Assembly (NCBI GenBank): GCA_033026295.1
Contig: CM065170.1
Coordinates: 6,704,540-6,768,539, forward strand
Source: Channa striata
Lineage: Eukaryota > Chordata > Actinopteri > Anabantiformes > Channidae
Length of the DNA: 64,000 bases
Reading direction: 5' to 3'
The notes under the pieces are model-generated. The model was not told where the DNA came from. It saw nothing but the letters and a program-made list of their open reading frames with translations, and ran no database searches. The position numbers and the translations under genes were made by a program. Within the stretch, counting starts at the first letter, position 1. Each line of letters begins with the position of its first letter. Below, piece after piece: positions 37,464 to 49,329 of this stretch.

Positions 37464-37835
37464 AATTGAAATTTTGACCTTATGATGGCGCAAGATGAAA
37501 AGTCAGAGGATCATTAAAGTTAATACAATTTATCCTGAAGGGATTATAAATGTCAGTACCAAGTTTCATGGCCAACATTGGTTGAGGGATTCCACAGAAT
37601 CACAAAGGTCAGCTTCATAGCGGTGCTAAGTCAGGGAACAACCAACATATTTAGGATTTATCTTTTGGAAGCAATGAATGTTTGCACAAAATTTCACCAC
37701 AGCCCATCCAATATTTCATGAGAGAAACCAAAAAAATGATCGGCTGTGGTGAAAAGTCAGAGATTTGTCTTCTGAAGACTATGAATGCCAGTATAAAATG
37801 TCATCAATCTGGACCAAAACAGAAAATGAAACCCT
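37464..37835 (+). repeat. Teleost dispersed repeat: three degenerate ~127-bp units
   Basis: The word AGTCAG(A/G)G recurs at 37,501, 37,629 and 37,755, giving periods of 128 and 126 bp. Each unit then carries a diverged 'tatcctgaaggga...aaatgtcagtaccaa' type segment: ATAAATGTCAGTACCAAG, ATGAATGTTTGCACAAAA and ATGAATGCCAGTATAAAA. This is the forward form of a repeat common in spiny-rayed fish and is related to 24,183-24,410. The units are strongly diverged, so the array is old. Confidence 0.7.
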
Positions 37836-40007
37836 GATTGCCATTGTTAAAAATAAAAAGCAAAATAAACAACCTTATTCCATAAGACATTTAACTGCCA
37901 TCTTGTCAAACATGGCCGTAAATTCACAGTTGAGTGACTTATTGCAACGCCATAGAAACAGGAGATGAAACAATAAAGAAAGATAAGGTCACTATCTTCA
38001 TAACAACTAACACTGACATAGTTAAAGTTAGTATATGGCCAGCAGTGCTACATTTAAATGCCACGCTATATGAAAAATATACTCAACTGAATGCTAAAGT
38101 CATGGTTGAAGTACCACACACTCTATAGGCTCGCCATGCCCCTGTAGGGGTGTAACAGGAATATTATTTTCCATCTGGGATTTGGCTGCCCCCCCTCTCC
38201 CTGTAGAGGAGAGGAGTCTGCTGTGTCTCATTAGCTTTCAAAACCACATCCATATAGTGTGACTGCGCACAGCTACTTCAAATCAAGTAGGCACAGAAAA
38301 GCCCTCCTGCAATGGATCGTCATTTTAAAGTTATTCAGAACCCACACGTACCGGCATCACATTAAAAGTAATTTTCAATGATTAGGGTTTTCATAAGCCA
38401 ATCAGTGCCGATTAGACTCGGGGATAGAGGGAGATGTGAGGTGACTGTCTGAGTGAGCTTTGATCGGGGGAGATCAGAAGGTTATTCCTCGGTCTGAGTC
38501 AAAGTGAATGTAGGATGAAGAGGTGTAAAATATTAAGGATCCCCCCCCCATTCAGACCAGCTTTAATATTATGTAATAATTTTTTTTTAATGTTTTTAAG
38601 GTGTTGGAAAGACTGTTCTCTGGCTGCCAAGAGGGTGACTGAAGATGTGGCGTATGCTTTTATCGTTCTGTACAGAGGTGAGAAGTGTCATTCTACCGTA
38701 GCAACCTGTGTGAATCCGGCAGAATTTAAAGTGGCTGAGAAACCATTTGATTCAAAATGTGCATTTTCTCTCACAGCAACCTATAAAAGAAAGCGGTGGT
38801 TTTATCGCAGTGTAAATGTTGCTTAAAAAAAATGCTTCTGCATAGTCACATAAATCCTCCTGTTACACATAAACACTGCAAATATGGTGGAAAGCCCTGG
38901 GTTCCTCATTATTCTCTCTGACTATAATGTTGTGTTTGACCAGAGCGTCGCAGATGAACTGGTGCCGATCTGATCTAAATGCAGCGTGAGACTATGGGTA
39001 AGCGGTCCAGCTCACAGTTTTACTGTTTTGGTTCACCCTCGCTATGATTTTTCTGCACCAGCAGGCAGCTGTTTTAGCAAAACCACAACAAAAAGCTCTA
39101 AAAACCCACTGTGCACCTGCTGAGCGCCGAACAGATGACACACACAGTTAGCGACTTGCTGGCAAACAAGTGGAGCATTTAGCAGCCACGGTGTTAATAA
39201 GCAACAGCATGGTAACACATTGGTCATGAAGCTAAAATGCGACGAAATGTAAATGTTATTTTCACAACAGCTCCACCTGAGTGCCTTAAAAAGACATTTG
39301 TAGAAAAATGTGCTTGAGAGTATCAACATTGTGTTGCACATTATTGTCCCCTGTGAAATCCATATTATTTTATGATAATATTTGACTATTAGTTTAGATG
39401 CCTGTACTGGACTGTTCGTAGCATTGTGATGTTGTAGTTAGTAAACATGGAGCAAATTTAAACATTTTACTCAATCTAGTCCTAATAATATATCATAATG
39501 CACAATATTTTTTAATCCTGTCATTTGTGTTGAGTCATGTTTGAGTCAGAGTGAGTGAAGTAGAAAAGCGAGGTAGTACAAAAGCAAACATTATCGAAAT
39601 TGTAATAAACCACAGTAATTTTATGAAAGTAAAATACGCTCCTTGTATTCTGTGCTCACACAGTTCCCAGTGATATGAGCTCATTGAACTTATTAAAACA
39701 GTTTTCATAAAACAGGATTGCGGTGGTAATGAAATGACTAATGAAAACAAGGAAAGTATACAATGCTGTCAGTGAGTCTGAGTCAGCGAACTGATTCAGT
39801 TTCAGTTTCCTTTGACGGAAAACAGAAGACAAAGCAATATGTGCCGTGTCTCATTAACACTGCCGCCACTTCTGTCGTTCACTTAGATGTTTTTGCTTCC
39901 TCGCTTTACAGTTTGAAACATAAAGTAGCCAACAGCGTTCTAGGATTATTTTATTTAATATTGTCTATATTTATTTATTTTTTTACAGCTGATATTTAAA
40001 TCCTCTC
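37836..40007. other. Gene-free stretch
   Basis: No supported exon. C8 at 38,541-38,548 and a T run near 38,580. A frame at 38,515-38,826 has no known motif. AT-rich throughout. Confidence 0.45.
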
Positions 40008-40034
40008 ATCCATCCATTATCTGTAACCTCTTAA
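40008..40034 (+). repeat. Short end fragment of the dispersed repeat seen at 9,887
   Basis: CATCCATCCATTATCTGTAA followed by CCTCTTA matches the usual first bases of the same fish repeat family as 9,887-10,166 (compare TCCATTCATTAT...TACCACTTA there). The rest of the element is absent. At 27 bp the evidence is modest. Confidence 0.45.
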
Positions 40035-41222
40035 CGTAAATAAGTTGACGTGTAAAGGAATGTTATAGTTTTTAAAACATGTTAGTTATCATGTACATAA
40101 AATAAGTTTGGTCAAATGTCATCACAGTTTACAACACTTGAGAAGACAGTGTGTGTTTTTACAGCACAGCTTTTTCTCCTTGTGAAATCAGAACATTTAT
40201 TAAGACTCTTTACAGCTTGATTGCAACTTTTTTTTTTTTTTGGCACAGCATTTATCGCATGTTCGGAAAAAGGCGAGAAAAGAATTTCAAGCCTATTGGC
40301 AAATAATATAGCAGCTTCAGCAGAGAGTCTTTTCTAGGAGAGAACTTCCCACTCAGGATGTTTTCTTTGCCTCCATGTCTGTCTCTGCACACACTGTAGG
40401 CTCTGTTTTCAAAATTCTTTCAATATTCTGAAGTTCTCCAGCAAACTTGCATGTTTAACACTTGATGCGCGCGCTGTGACAGCTATAATCAACTCTCCAG
40501 TGGCCGGAGGCGTTGAAGCCTCGGTCTCCTCCGTCCTGCTCTAAATTTACTTGGTCTTAGAACTAAGGTTGAGCCCTCGGGAGTCAAGCTGGTGCAAATG
40601 AGGTTAGCATTTCACTGACTGTGTTTGTGTGGCTAGCAGCTAGTGCTACACTTTCAGCCTGTACCCATCTGCCACTGACCCTTGTTTTGCCAGAAGACCA
40701 ATTGCAGTTTGTGGTTGCCAGATTAGTCGGTGGTGACATAATGATTTTGTCCCACATAAGGTTGATTCGACATGCTCCGCTTGTCTGTCTGTTGCTTGCA
40801 GGCGCCGCTTCTCAAATCCAGCACTCTGCCTCATTACTGTCAAACACATCAGGAGACAGTTCCTCCATTTGGTGCGCATTAATGCGCGTGTACATATTTG
40901 TGCCATGGCGTTCACATAAACGTTCCTTAGTAATGTGTCATATTGCCTGTTTTAATGTGGCTCTTATTGGGAGTCTATTTGTTCTCATCTGCATGATTTC
41001 TGCCTTCTATCCATTATTCATGTTATCTCCTCACAAAACTTGCTTTTTTTTCTTGCTTTCAGGCTTTTTCCCCGTGTTAAGTTTTTATTTTCCCCCTGCT
41101 TCCCTTCTGTGTCTGCTCTGAGCTGTGCTTTGATCTCGTGGTGCCGGCCCAGCCCAGCTGCTTGGACCAGGTGAGTTGGGATTTATTCAGAGAACTTAAG
41201 ACTTTTTTCACGTGAAACACGT

Positions 41223-41254
41223 GTGTATATGTATATATATATATACATATACAC
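41223..41254. repeat. Perfect 32-bp AT-rich palindrome
   Basis: The two 16-base arms are exact reverse complements with no spacer (outer ends GTGTATATG and CATATACAC). It can form a cruciform or hairpin. Two CACGTG E-boxes lie just upstream (41,209-41,214 and 41,218-41,223) inside the palindromes TTTCACGTGAAA and ACACGTGT. Dinucleotide slippage of TA alone would not produce the symmetric GTGT/ACAC ends. Confidence 0.95.
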
Positions 41255-42250
41255 AAGTAGAATGATCTACATTTCAACCAAGGTAGATAAAATATTAAAC
41301 AACTGAAAAGCAATGAGAAGCATTTGGCAGTGCACTAATACCTGTGCAGCAAACATCAGCGTGGACAGATTGTTCTGCAGAATCCTAGTGATTGACGACA
41401 GTTAATAAGGTACAGTAAGATGAAAATTTTACGCTCCCTATGGGAACATGGGGTAGTGTAGTGTAACAAATTGTAGCAATGCGGTGCAAGTAAAGAGGGG
41501 ACTACGGCACTCGGCTTGTTTCTCACACACACTGCTCTATGCACAACAATGTGCTGAACACAGTCATTCACAGACTTCACAGGCTGTTTGGAAGTTTGGA
41601 ATTTTTCCGTTCCATGTAAACATCTTTTAATCCATTATTACCAAAGCATTAGGAAATGAGATGCAGGTATCAGTGGCAGTAGTATAGGTGAGATGGCGAT
41701 GCCCCCCCCATAAACTACTCCTGCTGTCATTCCCATCTTGCCCTTGGCTCACTTTCATCTGCACTGCACTGTAAACACAGCTCCTTACCATTTCAAAGCT
41801 CCTACCTGTGCCGTCCTCTTTCTCATTCCTCACATCTGCAGTAGGCGCCGGGCCAGGCAGGCGCTGGGAGGGACAGGGGCGTCCACACACACACACACAC
41901 CACGGGGACTTTGCACAGGTGGTGGGATTTGGCCAGGGTTAAAGTGAAGTGAGCGAAGCGCGGATGCAGTCGAACGAAAGAACGATTGTAGCTCGTATAG
42001 CACTGCAGGGGAACAATGAAGCTGATTCGAGCACGCGCGTAGTACGAGGCGTGCATCTTTGGCTTGTTTATAGTCAATGAATGTGTAAGTGTGGGGAGAT
42101 TTCAGTGAAATACGAGAGGAAGTTGGCTGCATGTCATTATGTGTGTTAATGCCTTTGTGTTTGTATTTATTAGGCAGGCATTTGGCATTTGAAAGCCAGC
42201 TAGGGGGCTTTGAAGCATACAGTATTGTGTGTATTCCTCAGTACGTGTCG

Positions 42251-42253
<3 letters not shown>

Positions 42254-42285
<32 letters not shown>
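42254..42285. repeat. (GT)16 microsatellite
   Basis: Longest pure GT run in the window. Confidence 0.95.
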
Positions 42286-42288
<3 letters not shown>

Positions 42289-43394
42289 TGATATGAGTGG
42301 AGGTGGTGAAGTGCATTAAAAGCCTGTCTGGCATTCTCAGAGGAGAGACCAGGGACCTGTTCCAAGATAAAACCAGACTTAGGTCAGCACGTTGAGGTTT
42401 TGGCAGAACTAGATCCCCCAAACTCATTTGCATATTGATGGTCTATCTGATCAAGCGGAATTCAAAAAATAACAGTGTTTGATGACTAACATCCAGCCCT
42501 CGTGGCATATATGGCTTCATGAATATAAATCCTTTGTTGCAAGACGAACTTTGGCTGCAAGTAAATTTGACAGCTTACCAGCTTTAATCCTTATTCATAT
42601 TTATGCCCTGTTGTTTTTATGTTTTCTTTCCATTTACTTCTTATATACATGTTTTGGCAAGATAAGCATTTCTTGTCCTGTGCTAATATAACAAATGGAA
42701 TTGAATTGCAGGAGCAACTGAATGAATGTGTAGGATCAGAGTGAAGGAGAGGGAATGGATTGGTGGGAGTGAGATTAAAGCGAGTGAATGCAGGTGGAAA
42801 GAGAGAGGGATTACTAGAGGAGAGAGCGAAAGAGAACGAGTGTCGCTCTGGCAGGTGAGCTGTGAGGTTAGCCAAAGCTTTCAGAGATTATAACGGACTG
42901 GTCACAGGTCAATCAGGGGGGCGTCGTGTTAGAAACCTGGAGGCTTTTCGCCTCCTTCAGCCTGCTCGCCTTAGTGACCCATTGTCTGCTTGGGTCTTAT
43001 TACCCGTCCTGGGGTCAGCACATTCCAAAACCAGTTGCTGAGGAGAGAGGGGCAGCGGCTGATTGAAGGGATGTTGATAGATGTTGATGGACGTGGGTGA
43101 GGAGCCGGACTGGGGGTGGGGGGGTCTGATTGAGGGCAGTGTAGAGGAAAAGCGAGAGGCTGAGCTCACTCTAACCTTTTGTAGCTATAACAGCACAAAA
43201 TACGGGAGCCTGATATTGTGGTCAGAAAATGTGAAGTCGAGGTTTTTTTTTTTTAGGAAGGAAGGAGAAGCGACTGACAGTTGTATTTTTTATAGTGATA
43301 TGAATTATAAACTGGAGCTGATCAAATACACAAACCCTTTGTAAAGAGGGCCTTAAAGCTGCCAGTGTTTTGTGTGTTTTTTTTACTTTCTGAT

Positions 43395-43690
43395 TTCTCT
43401 AACACTGTCATTGGGTTTCCATCCCAATTTGGTGAAAATTATAACAATTTTGAGAATGTATTCTAAAGAACATGCAAATTATTGTGCATTTCCATCCACT
43501 ACCATTATGCAAATTGCAGGAGTTGGTTTTGTCGGGATAAACAGCTGGAGGCAAATTTTCCAGTTGGGTGCCAATAAACCATTGCGCAAGAAGAGAGTGA
43601 AACAAGAAGACGTAATTAAAAAAGGGAACAGTTAAACTTCAAATCTGACTTGTTAGTCTGATCAATTTGTTGTTTCCATCTTTTCATCAG
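43395..43690. repeat. Probable dispersed DNA-element remnant
   Basis: GGGTTTCCATCCCAATTTGG, TGCATTTCCATCCACTACCA and GTTTCCATCTTTTCATC place a 'TTTCCATC' word at the start, middle and end. This resembles a non-autonomous fish DNA element, though I cannot name the family. Two perfect octamers ATGCAAAT are included (43,472-43,479 and 43,507-43,514). Terminal repeats and target duplication are not clear. Confidence 0.35.
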
Positions 43691-43959
43691 AAATGTTGAA
43701 CTTACAGACAATAGACATTAACAGAGAATTGTCTATTATGTTTTGTTCTCTCTCTTTCATAATGGGATTCCTTTATATATTCTCTAGAGCTGCAATCCCA
43801 GTCCCAGACCACCTGTTTGATCTGCTCCCAGTGGCGTGAAGGCACAGCCAGTTTAGGCCAGACTGAACAAAAGGTGGGCAGAGGCCCGATATAATTGTCC
43901 CTTTCCGTTCAGACATATCTGTTCACTGATGAAATCTTGTGTAAGATGGCTCAAACGCT

Positions 43960-44310
43960 CGCCATTACTAATACTAATTAGCTTTTCCAGCAGGCTTTCA
44001 TCTCATTGGGATTGATGCCGTTTCTTTAGATTGACACTCTCAGATTGCTGGTTTGCCGAGAGGTAGAGAGGCTGATTAATAACTTGGGTCCTGATGTAAT
44101 TAGTGTTGTCTCCGTTAAGACCGCTGAGGGGCTGTCAAGCACAGCAGAGGTGACCTCCAGACTGAAGGAATTTGTGCTAAGATGAAATTCATTCAAATTG
44201 CAATGATACTCTAGTAGGCTGATGGGAATTTTGCAGTTATTTGTATCAAATGAACATCTGTTTAATAGTTGAGGCGCTTGAATTAAAAAATAAAGAGTCG
44301 CTTTCACGTT
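43960..44310. promoter_or_regulatory. Candidate conserved non-coding element
   Basis: The block contains TACTAATACTAATTAGC, GGCTGATTAATAACTTGG, CTGATGTAATTAGTG and TCATTCAAATTGCAATGA. Base use is even, there are no simple repeats and there is no coding frame. This texture is characteristic of vertebrate developmental enhancers. Conservation itself is not visible from one genome. Confidence 0.4.
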
Positions 44311-44589
44311 GCTGCTACAGAAAACTTTGCTGAATGTCTGTATGAAATGTCATTCATCCATTCAACAGCATAGCATTATTTATATTTATATTTCAGTCTG
44401 TCTGGACCAACATTGCATGGCACTGCTATTCCTAGAGTGATGCTGCTAGCAAAAGTAAGAATCATACCAACGGCGCCTTGGTTTCATCTCAGCAGTCTGT
44501 TGAACAGCTGAAATAAATGTGAGCACCATTTTCAAAATAGCTTAAAAGAGCCATCACATTCCCCCCCAAACAACTCATTTCGAAGAAAA

Positions 44590-45560
44590 GCACTGCCGGC
44601 TGCTGTGGAGTGTCGCTCAGCGAGTAGAATATGGGAGACTGTGAGATGAATCTATTGTGCAGGCGTTTTGCTGCAGAACGCTCAAATTACGCTCAGGTGT
44701 ATTAACACTTAGAGGGGAGCTGAGCAGGTAATGACAGAAAATGATTTTTGCATTCCTTAAAAGCTATTAATTCTCGGGTGGCGGGGTCGGCTCTCATTGT
44801 GCGTCACCGCGCTGCTTCCTGGAGGTCGTTTTAAGCAAAACGCAGTGAGAGTTTATTATTTATTCTCATCGAGAAAGTTACACATTAATTTCTAAGACAA
44901 GCACTACAGTATATTCTTTAATAATAAATACTTGCTGTAGGGAATGGCACTTAAAATGTCATGCAGTTATGATGTTTCCAAGTATTAATAGTTAATTTTG
45001 TGATCTTGCGGACTCATAAATTAGAAAGGCAACTCAACAGAGACTAATTGCATTTTCTGAAGAATTACAACAGCTAATGTATATTTCATTGGATTCCTCC
45101 CTTCATTTTTGAATACTCCAAATTTCTCTTAAGTTTGAAAGTTGATTGATTTTAGACGCAAGTGAATTTATGTCCAGATGTCGCAAGTTAATTACTTTTA
45201 TTAACTATTAAACTTACATTTGCTTGGTTGAACATAAATCACACAAACTGTTTAAATTATTGTTAACAGCGTGTTCTGGCAGAATAGCTTGTTTTTAAGA
45301 CATTATTTTAATGAGAGCTATTTGAGATAATGAAATGTTTAGAAAGTCTGCTCCTCCATCCAAAATTATTATAATATTTGCATAATTTATAATTTGTGGT
45401 GCTCAGTCAAATTTTCAGTTAAAATTCACTTAACTGTGTGTGTAACAACAGCGAATCATAGCTAAACTTTTTTTTGGGGGGGGTTCGCTGCATTTTTTTT
45501 CCCTCATTATGCAAATTTAGAATCTGGAGCAGATTAGGAAAAACACAAGCTCAGACACAT
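44590..45560. promoter_or_regulatory. Candidate long conserved non-coding element cluster
   Basis: Nearly 1 kb of AT-rich, low-repeat sequence dense in homeodomain-type cores, including AGTATTAATAGTTAATTTTG, AGACTAATTGCATTTTC and GTTAATTACTTTTATTAAC. It also has two perfect octamer sites: ATTTGCAT at 45,376-45,383 and ATGCAAAT at 45,509-45,516. No frame is open over any useful length. It reads like the most enhancer-like block in the window. Assignment to a target gene is not possible. Confidence 0.45.
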
Positions 45561-48500
45561 GATTGTTTATTCTGGCTGTAAAAGCAGCGATACAGTTAAA
45601 GTGGTGAAAGCTGGAGAGCTGGTTGAACAGATGATGGATGTGTAGGTGAGATAATTAGAAGACGGTAAGAATGGGAGCAAAGATGTGAGGGTGTAGATAA
45701 AAGAAGGACATAAGAGAAAGATAAGAAACAAAAATGAGCAAATGGGAGATGCAGGAGATTGAGACAGAAGGAGAAGACAGAGTTTCTTGTGTCATACTTG
45801 AATCAGCGTTGGTATGGATTAGGATTTTTGGCCTCTATGTCATGTCTCTTTCTCATTTTTTTCACTGTGAGTCACTCTAGGTAACAGTGCAGTAACCCTG
45901 ACAATTCAAAAACGAAAATTACATTTTGTGTTCCAGAAGAGAATGCACTATTTATGACCTGTATTTAAGTCGTGATTCAGAAAACAAATAATCATTCTTT
46001 ATTATTTCTTCCCATCATGCAGCTCTGCTCTTCTCAGAAATCACTTGTCAGTGTGTCCGCTGTTGTGAGCTTTTTTTTTTTTGGGATGATGAAGTTGGAG
46101 TTTCTGTAGGCGGTGCTGCTTTGTTTGTTTGTTTTGTATTGATGTGCTTTCTGGAAAATGCATCATCGTGTGTGACAGTGAAGGACCTACAAGACACGAT
46201 TGTACTATATATGCAGTATGCGAACAACGTGGTTTCACAAAAACACTTAACCCTTAGAAAAAAAGCCAAACATTTTCTTGGAGGTTTTCAGCTGACAGTA
46301 GCTGGTGTTATTTGCAACTGAATTGATTTTGATGACATGGGTTTAGGGATGCGCAGAGTAATTGATTCGTGTGTGCAGTATAAATGTTTGGAAAATGGAT
46401 ACTCTACAATAACATGTTGTTATTGTGAGGAATAGATAGAAACGTGTATAACTGTATAAAAATGGAACTAATTTGGAACCACTTACTAGAGTCCATGCAG
46501 TCAAACTGATAAGAGCTTCAGAAGTCCTTTGCAGAGATGGGAGAACTTGGCCAAAGGATGAAGGATGAAATCATTATGAGGTCAGCGCCAGGGTGGCTTC
46601 AGGACAAGTCTCTGTCCCCGAGTGGCCACGTAAGGCCACGCTCAAACCTCGTTTGGATATTAGGGCAATGGCAGGTCACAGGTGTTTCCCATTTGAGCTG
46701 ATGGAGTGTGACAGGATCCGTCAGGAAGACTGTCATAAACTACCCAAATAGCCCTGAGGACTCAAAGCTGTAATTTCTGCCAAAGGGGCATATTAGAGAT
46801 AGCATTTTTGATCGTTAATAAATTTCAACAATTTCTAAAATAGTGTTTTTACTTTTTCATTAAAGGTTTTTGTGTGTAGAGTTAATAATGAAAAAAAAAC
46901 AGATTTTATGTGTCTCGCTTAGAACATCATGGTCACAAATTGTAATAAATTTAAGACGTCACTCAAGTTAAGTTGATGTAAAAAGTACCAATAACGGCAC
47001 CTTTTTGGATTCTTCAACTAAAAGAAATATTGTGATCAGTCACGCTATACTTTTTACATGTCATACCAAACATTAAATAAAGTTAGCTTTGTTGGCTTTG
47101 ATAATTGTAATACCAGGTTACGGTGAAAAGGAGCTGGAGTAAAAGTGGCCGACCCAGACAAATTATGAAATCTGTGACATTTATCTACTGAGCGTGTAGT
47201 ACATGTGACCTGGTCGGGCTGTAGTGGGAGACGGGCCCAGCTACAGCAGGGTGCCAACCAGCTTTAGTGTATTAGCCTTCCGGCGTTGAAGTGATAGATT
47301 TACACAACGCTCCATCCCTGACCTCACAGTCTTGCCAAAGCAGCGCAGGACGCCCACATTTCTCTCACCGTCTCCCTCCTTCCATCTCGTATCTTTTCAT
47401 CTTCGTCCTCTGGAGTCGTCCCTGCAGACTCCCCTCTTTTTTCCCGACTAGTCTTTTGCACCTGTTTGTGTTCATTAAAGGAGAGGTGTATCTGATTTAA
47501 CCGCTCGTCTCCCCTGGAGGACGAACAGAAGAGGCGGCTCAGCCGCTGTTTTTGCATATTGTATACTTCCTGATAGGGGGTAACGTCGGCTGAAATCTCA
47601 CACTTCTACAGAGGAAAACCGCAAAAGCCTGAATCCATGGCTGCCTGTAATCACTGCAGCTTTTCTGGGGGGTTTCCAAAAAGAAAACAGCTTTTTTTTT
47701 TCTTGCCAGCTATGCTTCTGCTCCTTGTTTTCATTGCTCCTATTTTTTTCTACTTCTATTTTTCTACCTCTCACTGACTCTCTCACAAAGACCACGTTCT
47801 CATTATGTATCGCTCTGCCTACCTTGCTGCTTATCCACGCACTTCTCCTTTCTCCTAACCCTCCCGTGCCTCTCTCTCACTTAAAAGCGTGGCTGGGTGC
47901 AAACTCTCCTCCCAGCACCAGTGACCCAATTACTCTAAGTTGTCCCTTCCTGGTCGGATGTAGCAGTGTCCCTCCCTGGAGAGTCAGCCTGCAGCGTACA
48001 GGCGATCCATCACTCTCCGCTGCCACCTCCCTCCTGCCACATTTATTACTGTCTCTCCCACACACACACACACACACAGGCTTAAATTAGCTACACACAT
48101 CAATAAAACACAAACTTATGCATAAGTGGACATGTGCATTATTTTAATTCCCGTGCATTTATAAACGCACACATATTCTCCTGTATAATTACTGGTGTGC
48201 ATCTGACAATTATTTATTTTTGCTCTGACAGCTTATCACACCTCCAGTCTTTGTTTGTATAATCCTGTCTGGGTTTTTCACAATCCCGTTATTAAAATTT
48301 GGTGAAGGGGGAAGGCGTCATGAAGGCAGTGTGCTGCCATTAATTTGCAGACTTCAACCTCTGTTGCTGCGACTGGGGGGGGAAAAACCTGTATGAAAAA
48401 GGTGCTGGGGTGTTTGGGGGGGTCTTGTAAAATGTTTTCATTAATCAGTGTTAATGGGTAGCTACAATCCATTACATTCACCACAAAACATATTTCTGCT

Positions 48501-49173
48501 CTCTACTAGCAACAACTTTTAATAATACAATATGAAATAGCCTTTTGTGTTCGTGTTGTTGCTGGGTCACGCCAGAGAACAGCACAGTGAAATTCATTTG
48601 TGCATTTATGCAAAACGTAGTAATATACTGACTCCTCCAGGTTGTGCAGTGACTATTGATACGTTGTGTGTGGAAAAACTGAAAGAGGAAAGTTTTTTTC
48701 TGCTCAAATATAAAAAAAAATTGTATGCTGATATGCTCTTAGTCAATTTTCACTCTTTAGTTTCCTGTTTCCTGAAAGATACTGTAATAATATTAATAAA
48801 TAGTAAACCTTTATAAAAGTGTTTTCCAAATGACTAAATGTAAATGAAAATGTAAATATATTTGTTTTCATATAGCAACTTTTATTAAGGTGGTAACAAC
48901 ATATAAACATGTAAAACAATAATAGGAACAAGAGATAAAAAAATAATAAAATTCAATAATAAAAGTAAAACAAGCAAGAAAAACTCATACACAGTAGGGT
49001 TGTTAAATAAAAGAATGAAAATACGATTTTGATATAGGATTTTGTTCCACAGAAATGGCGCCTTAAGTGATAAAGTTTAATTGAGCTGATATGTTATGAG
49101 CGGGACCTCTAAGCAGCCTCTGAGTTCTATTTGGATTTAAAATTTAGTGTCCAGATTCTTAATCAGAATGACA
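45561..49173. other. Gene-free stretch
   Basis: No supported exon. Pyrimidine-rich segments lie at 47,340-47,480 and 47,700-47,880, and a CA run is at 48,059-48,078. T runs occur at 46,072-46,082 and 47,692-47,701. AT content rises after 48,800, next to the LINE remnant. Confidence 0.45.
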
Positions 49174-49329
49174 TTACTGCAATTCATTAATTTGAGATGG
49201 ATCATCTACCTTCACTAGGACATAGAGCAGAGCCTCATCTGTATAACGGTGGAACTTAATACCACGATTGCTAATTATGCTGTTGATGGAGAGAAAACAC
49301 TGGGGGCCAAGAACGGATCCCTGTGGTAC
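49174..49329 (-). pseudogene. Decayed LINE reverse-transcriptase fragment
   Basis: The minus strand translates over 51 codons to a segment opening VPQGSVLGP, followed by FLSINSIISNRGIKFHRY and then TDEALLYV. This matches the reverse-transcriptase core of non-LTR (L2/Rex-like) elements, where VPQGSVLGP precedes the catalytic Y/F-A-D-D box. Here the box is decayed to YTDE, so one catalytic Asp and the Ala are changed. A stop follows at 49,176-49,174, and frames beyond it are broken. Flanking sequence (about 48,950-49,173) may be more of the same element. The subfamily is uncertain. Confidence 0.75.

Larger units (their letters stand above)
40035..43379. other. Gene-free stretch
   Basis: It holds a T run at 40,229-40,241, a long palindrome at 41,223-41,254, a (CA) run at 41,884-41,901 and a (GT)16 at 42,254-42,285. 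A frame at 40,621-41,121 has hydrophobic runs, but no motif I recognise and no splice support. Confidence 0.45.

Noticed and set aside
40621..41121. Hydrophobic 166-codon plus-strand frame
   Set aside because: It opens at GTG, and its hydrophobicity follows from T-rich sequence. No family resemblance.
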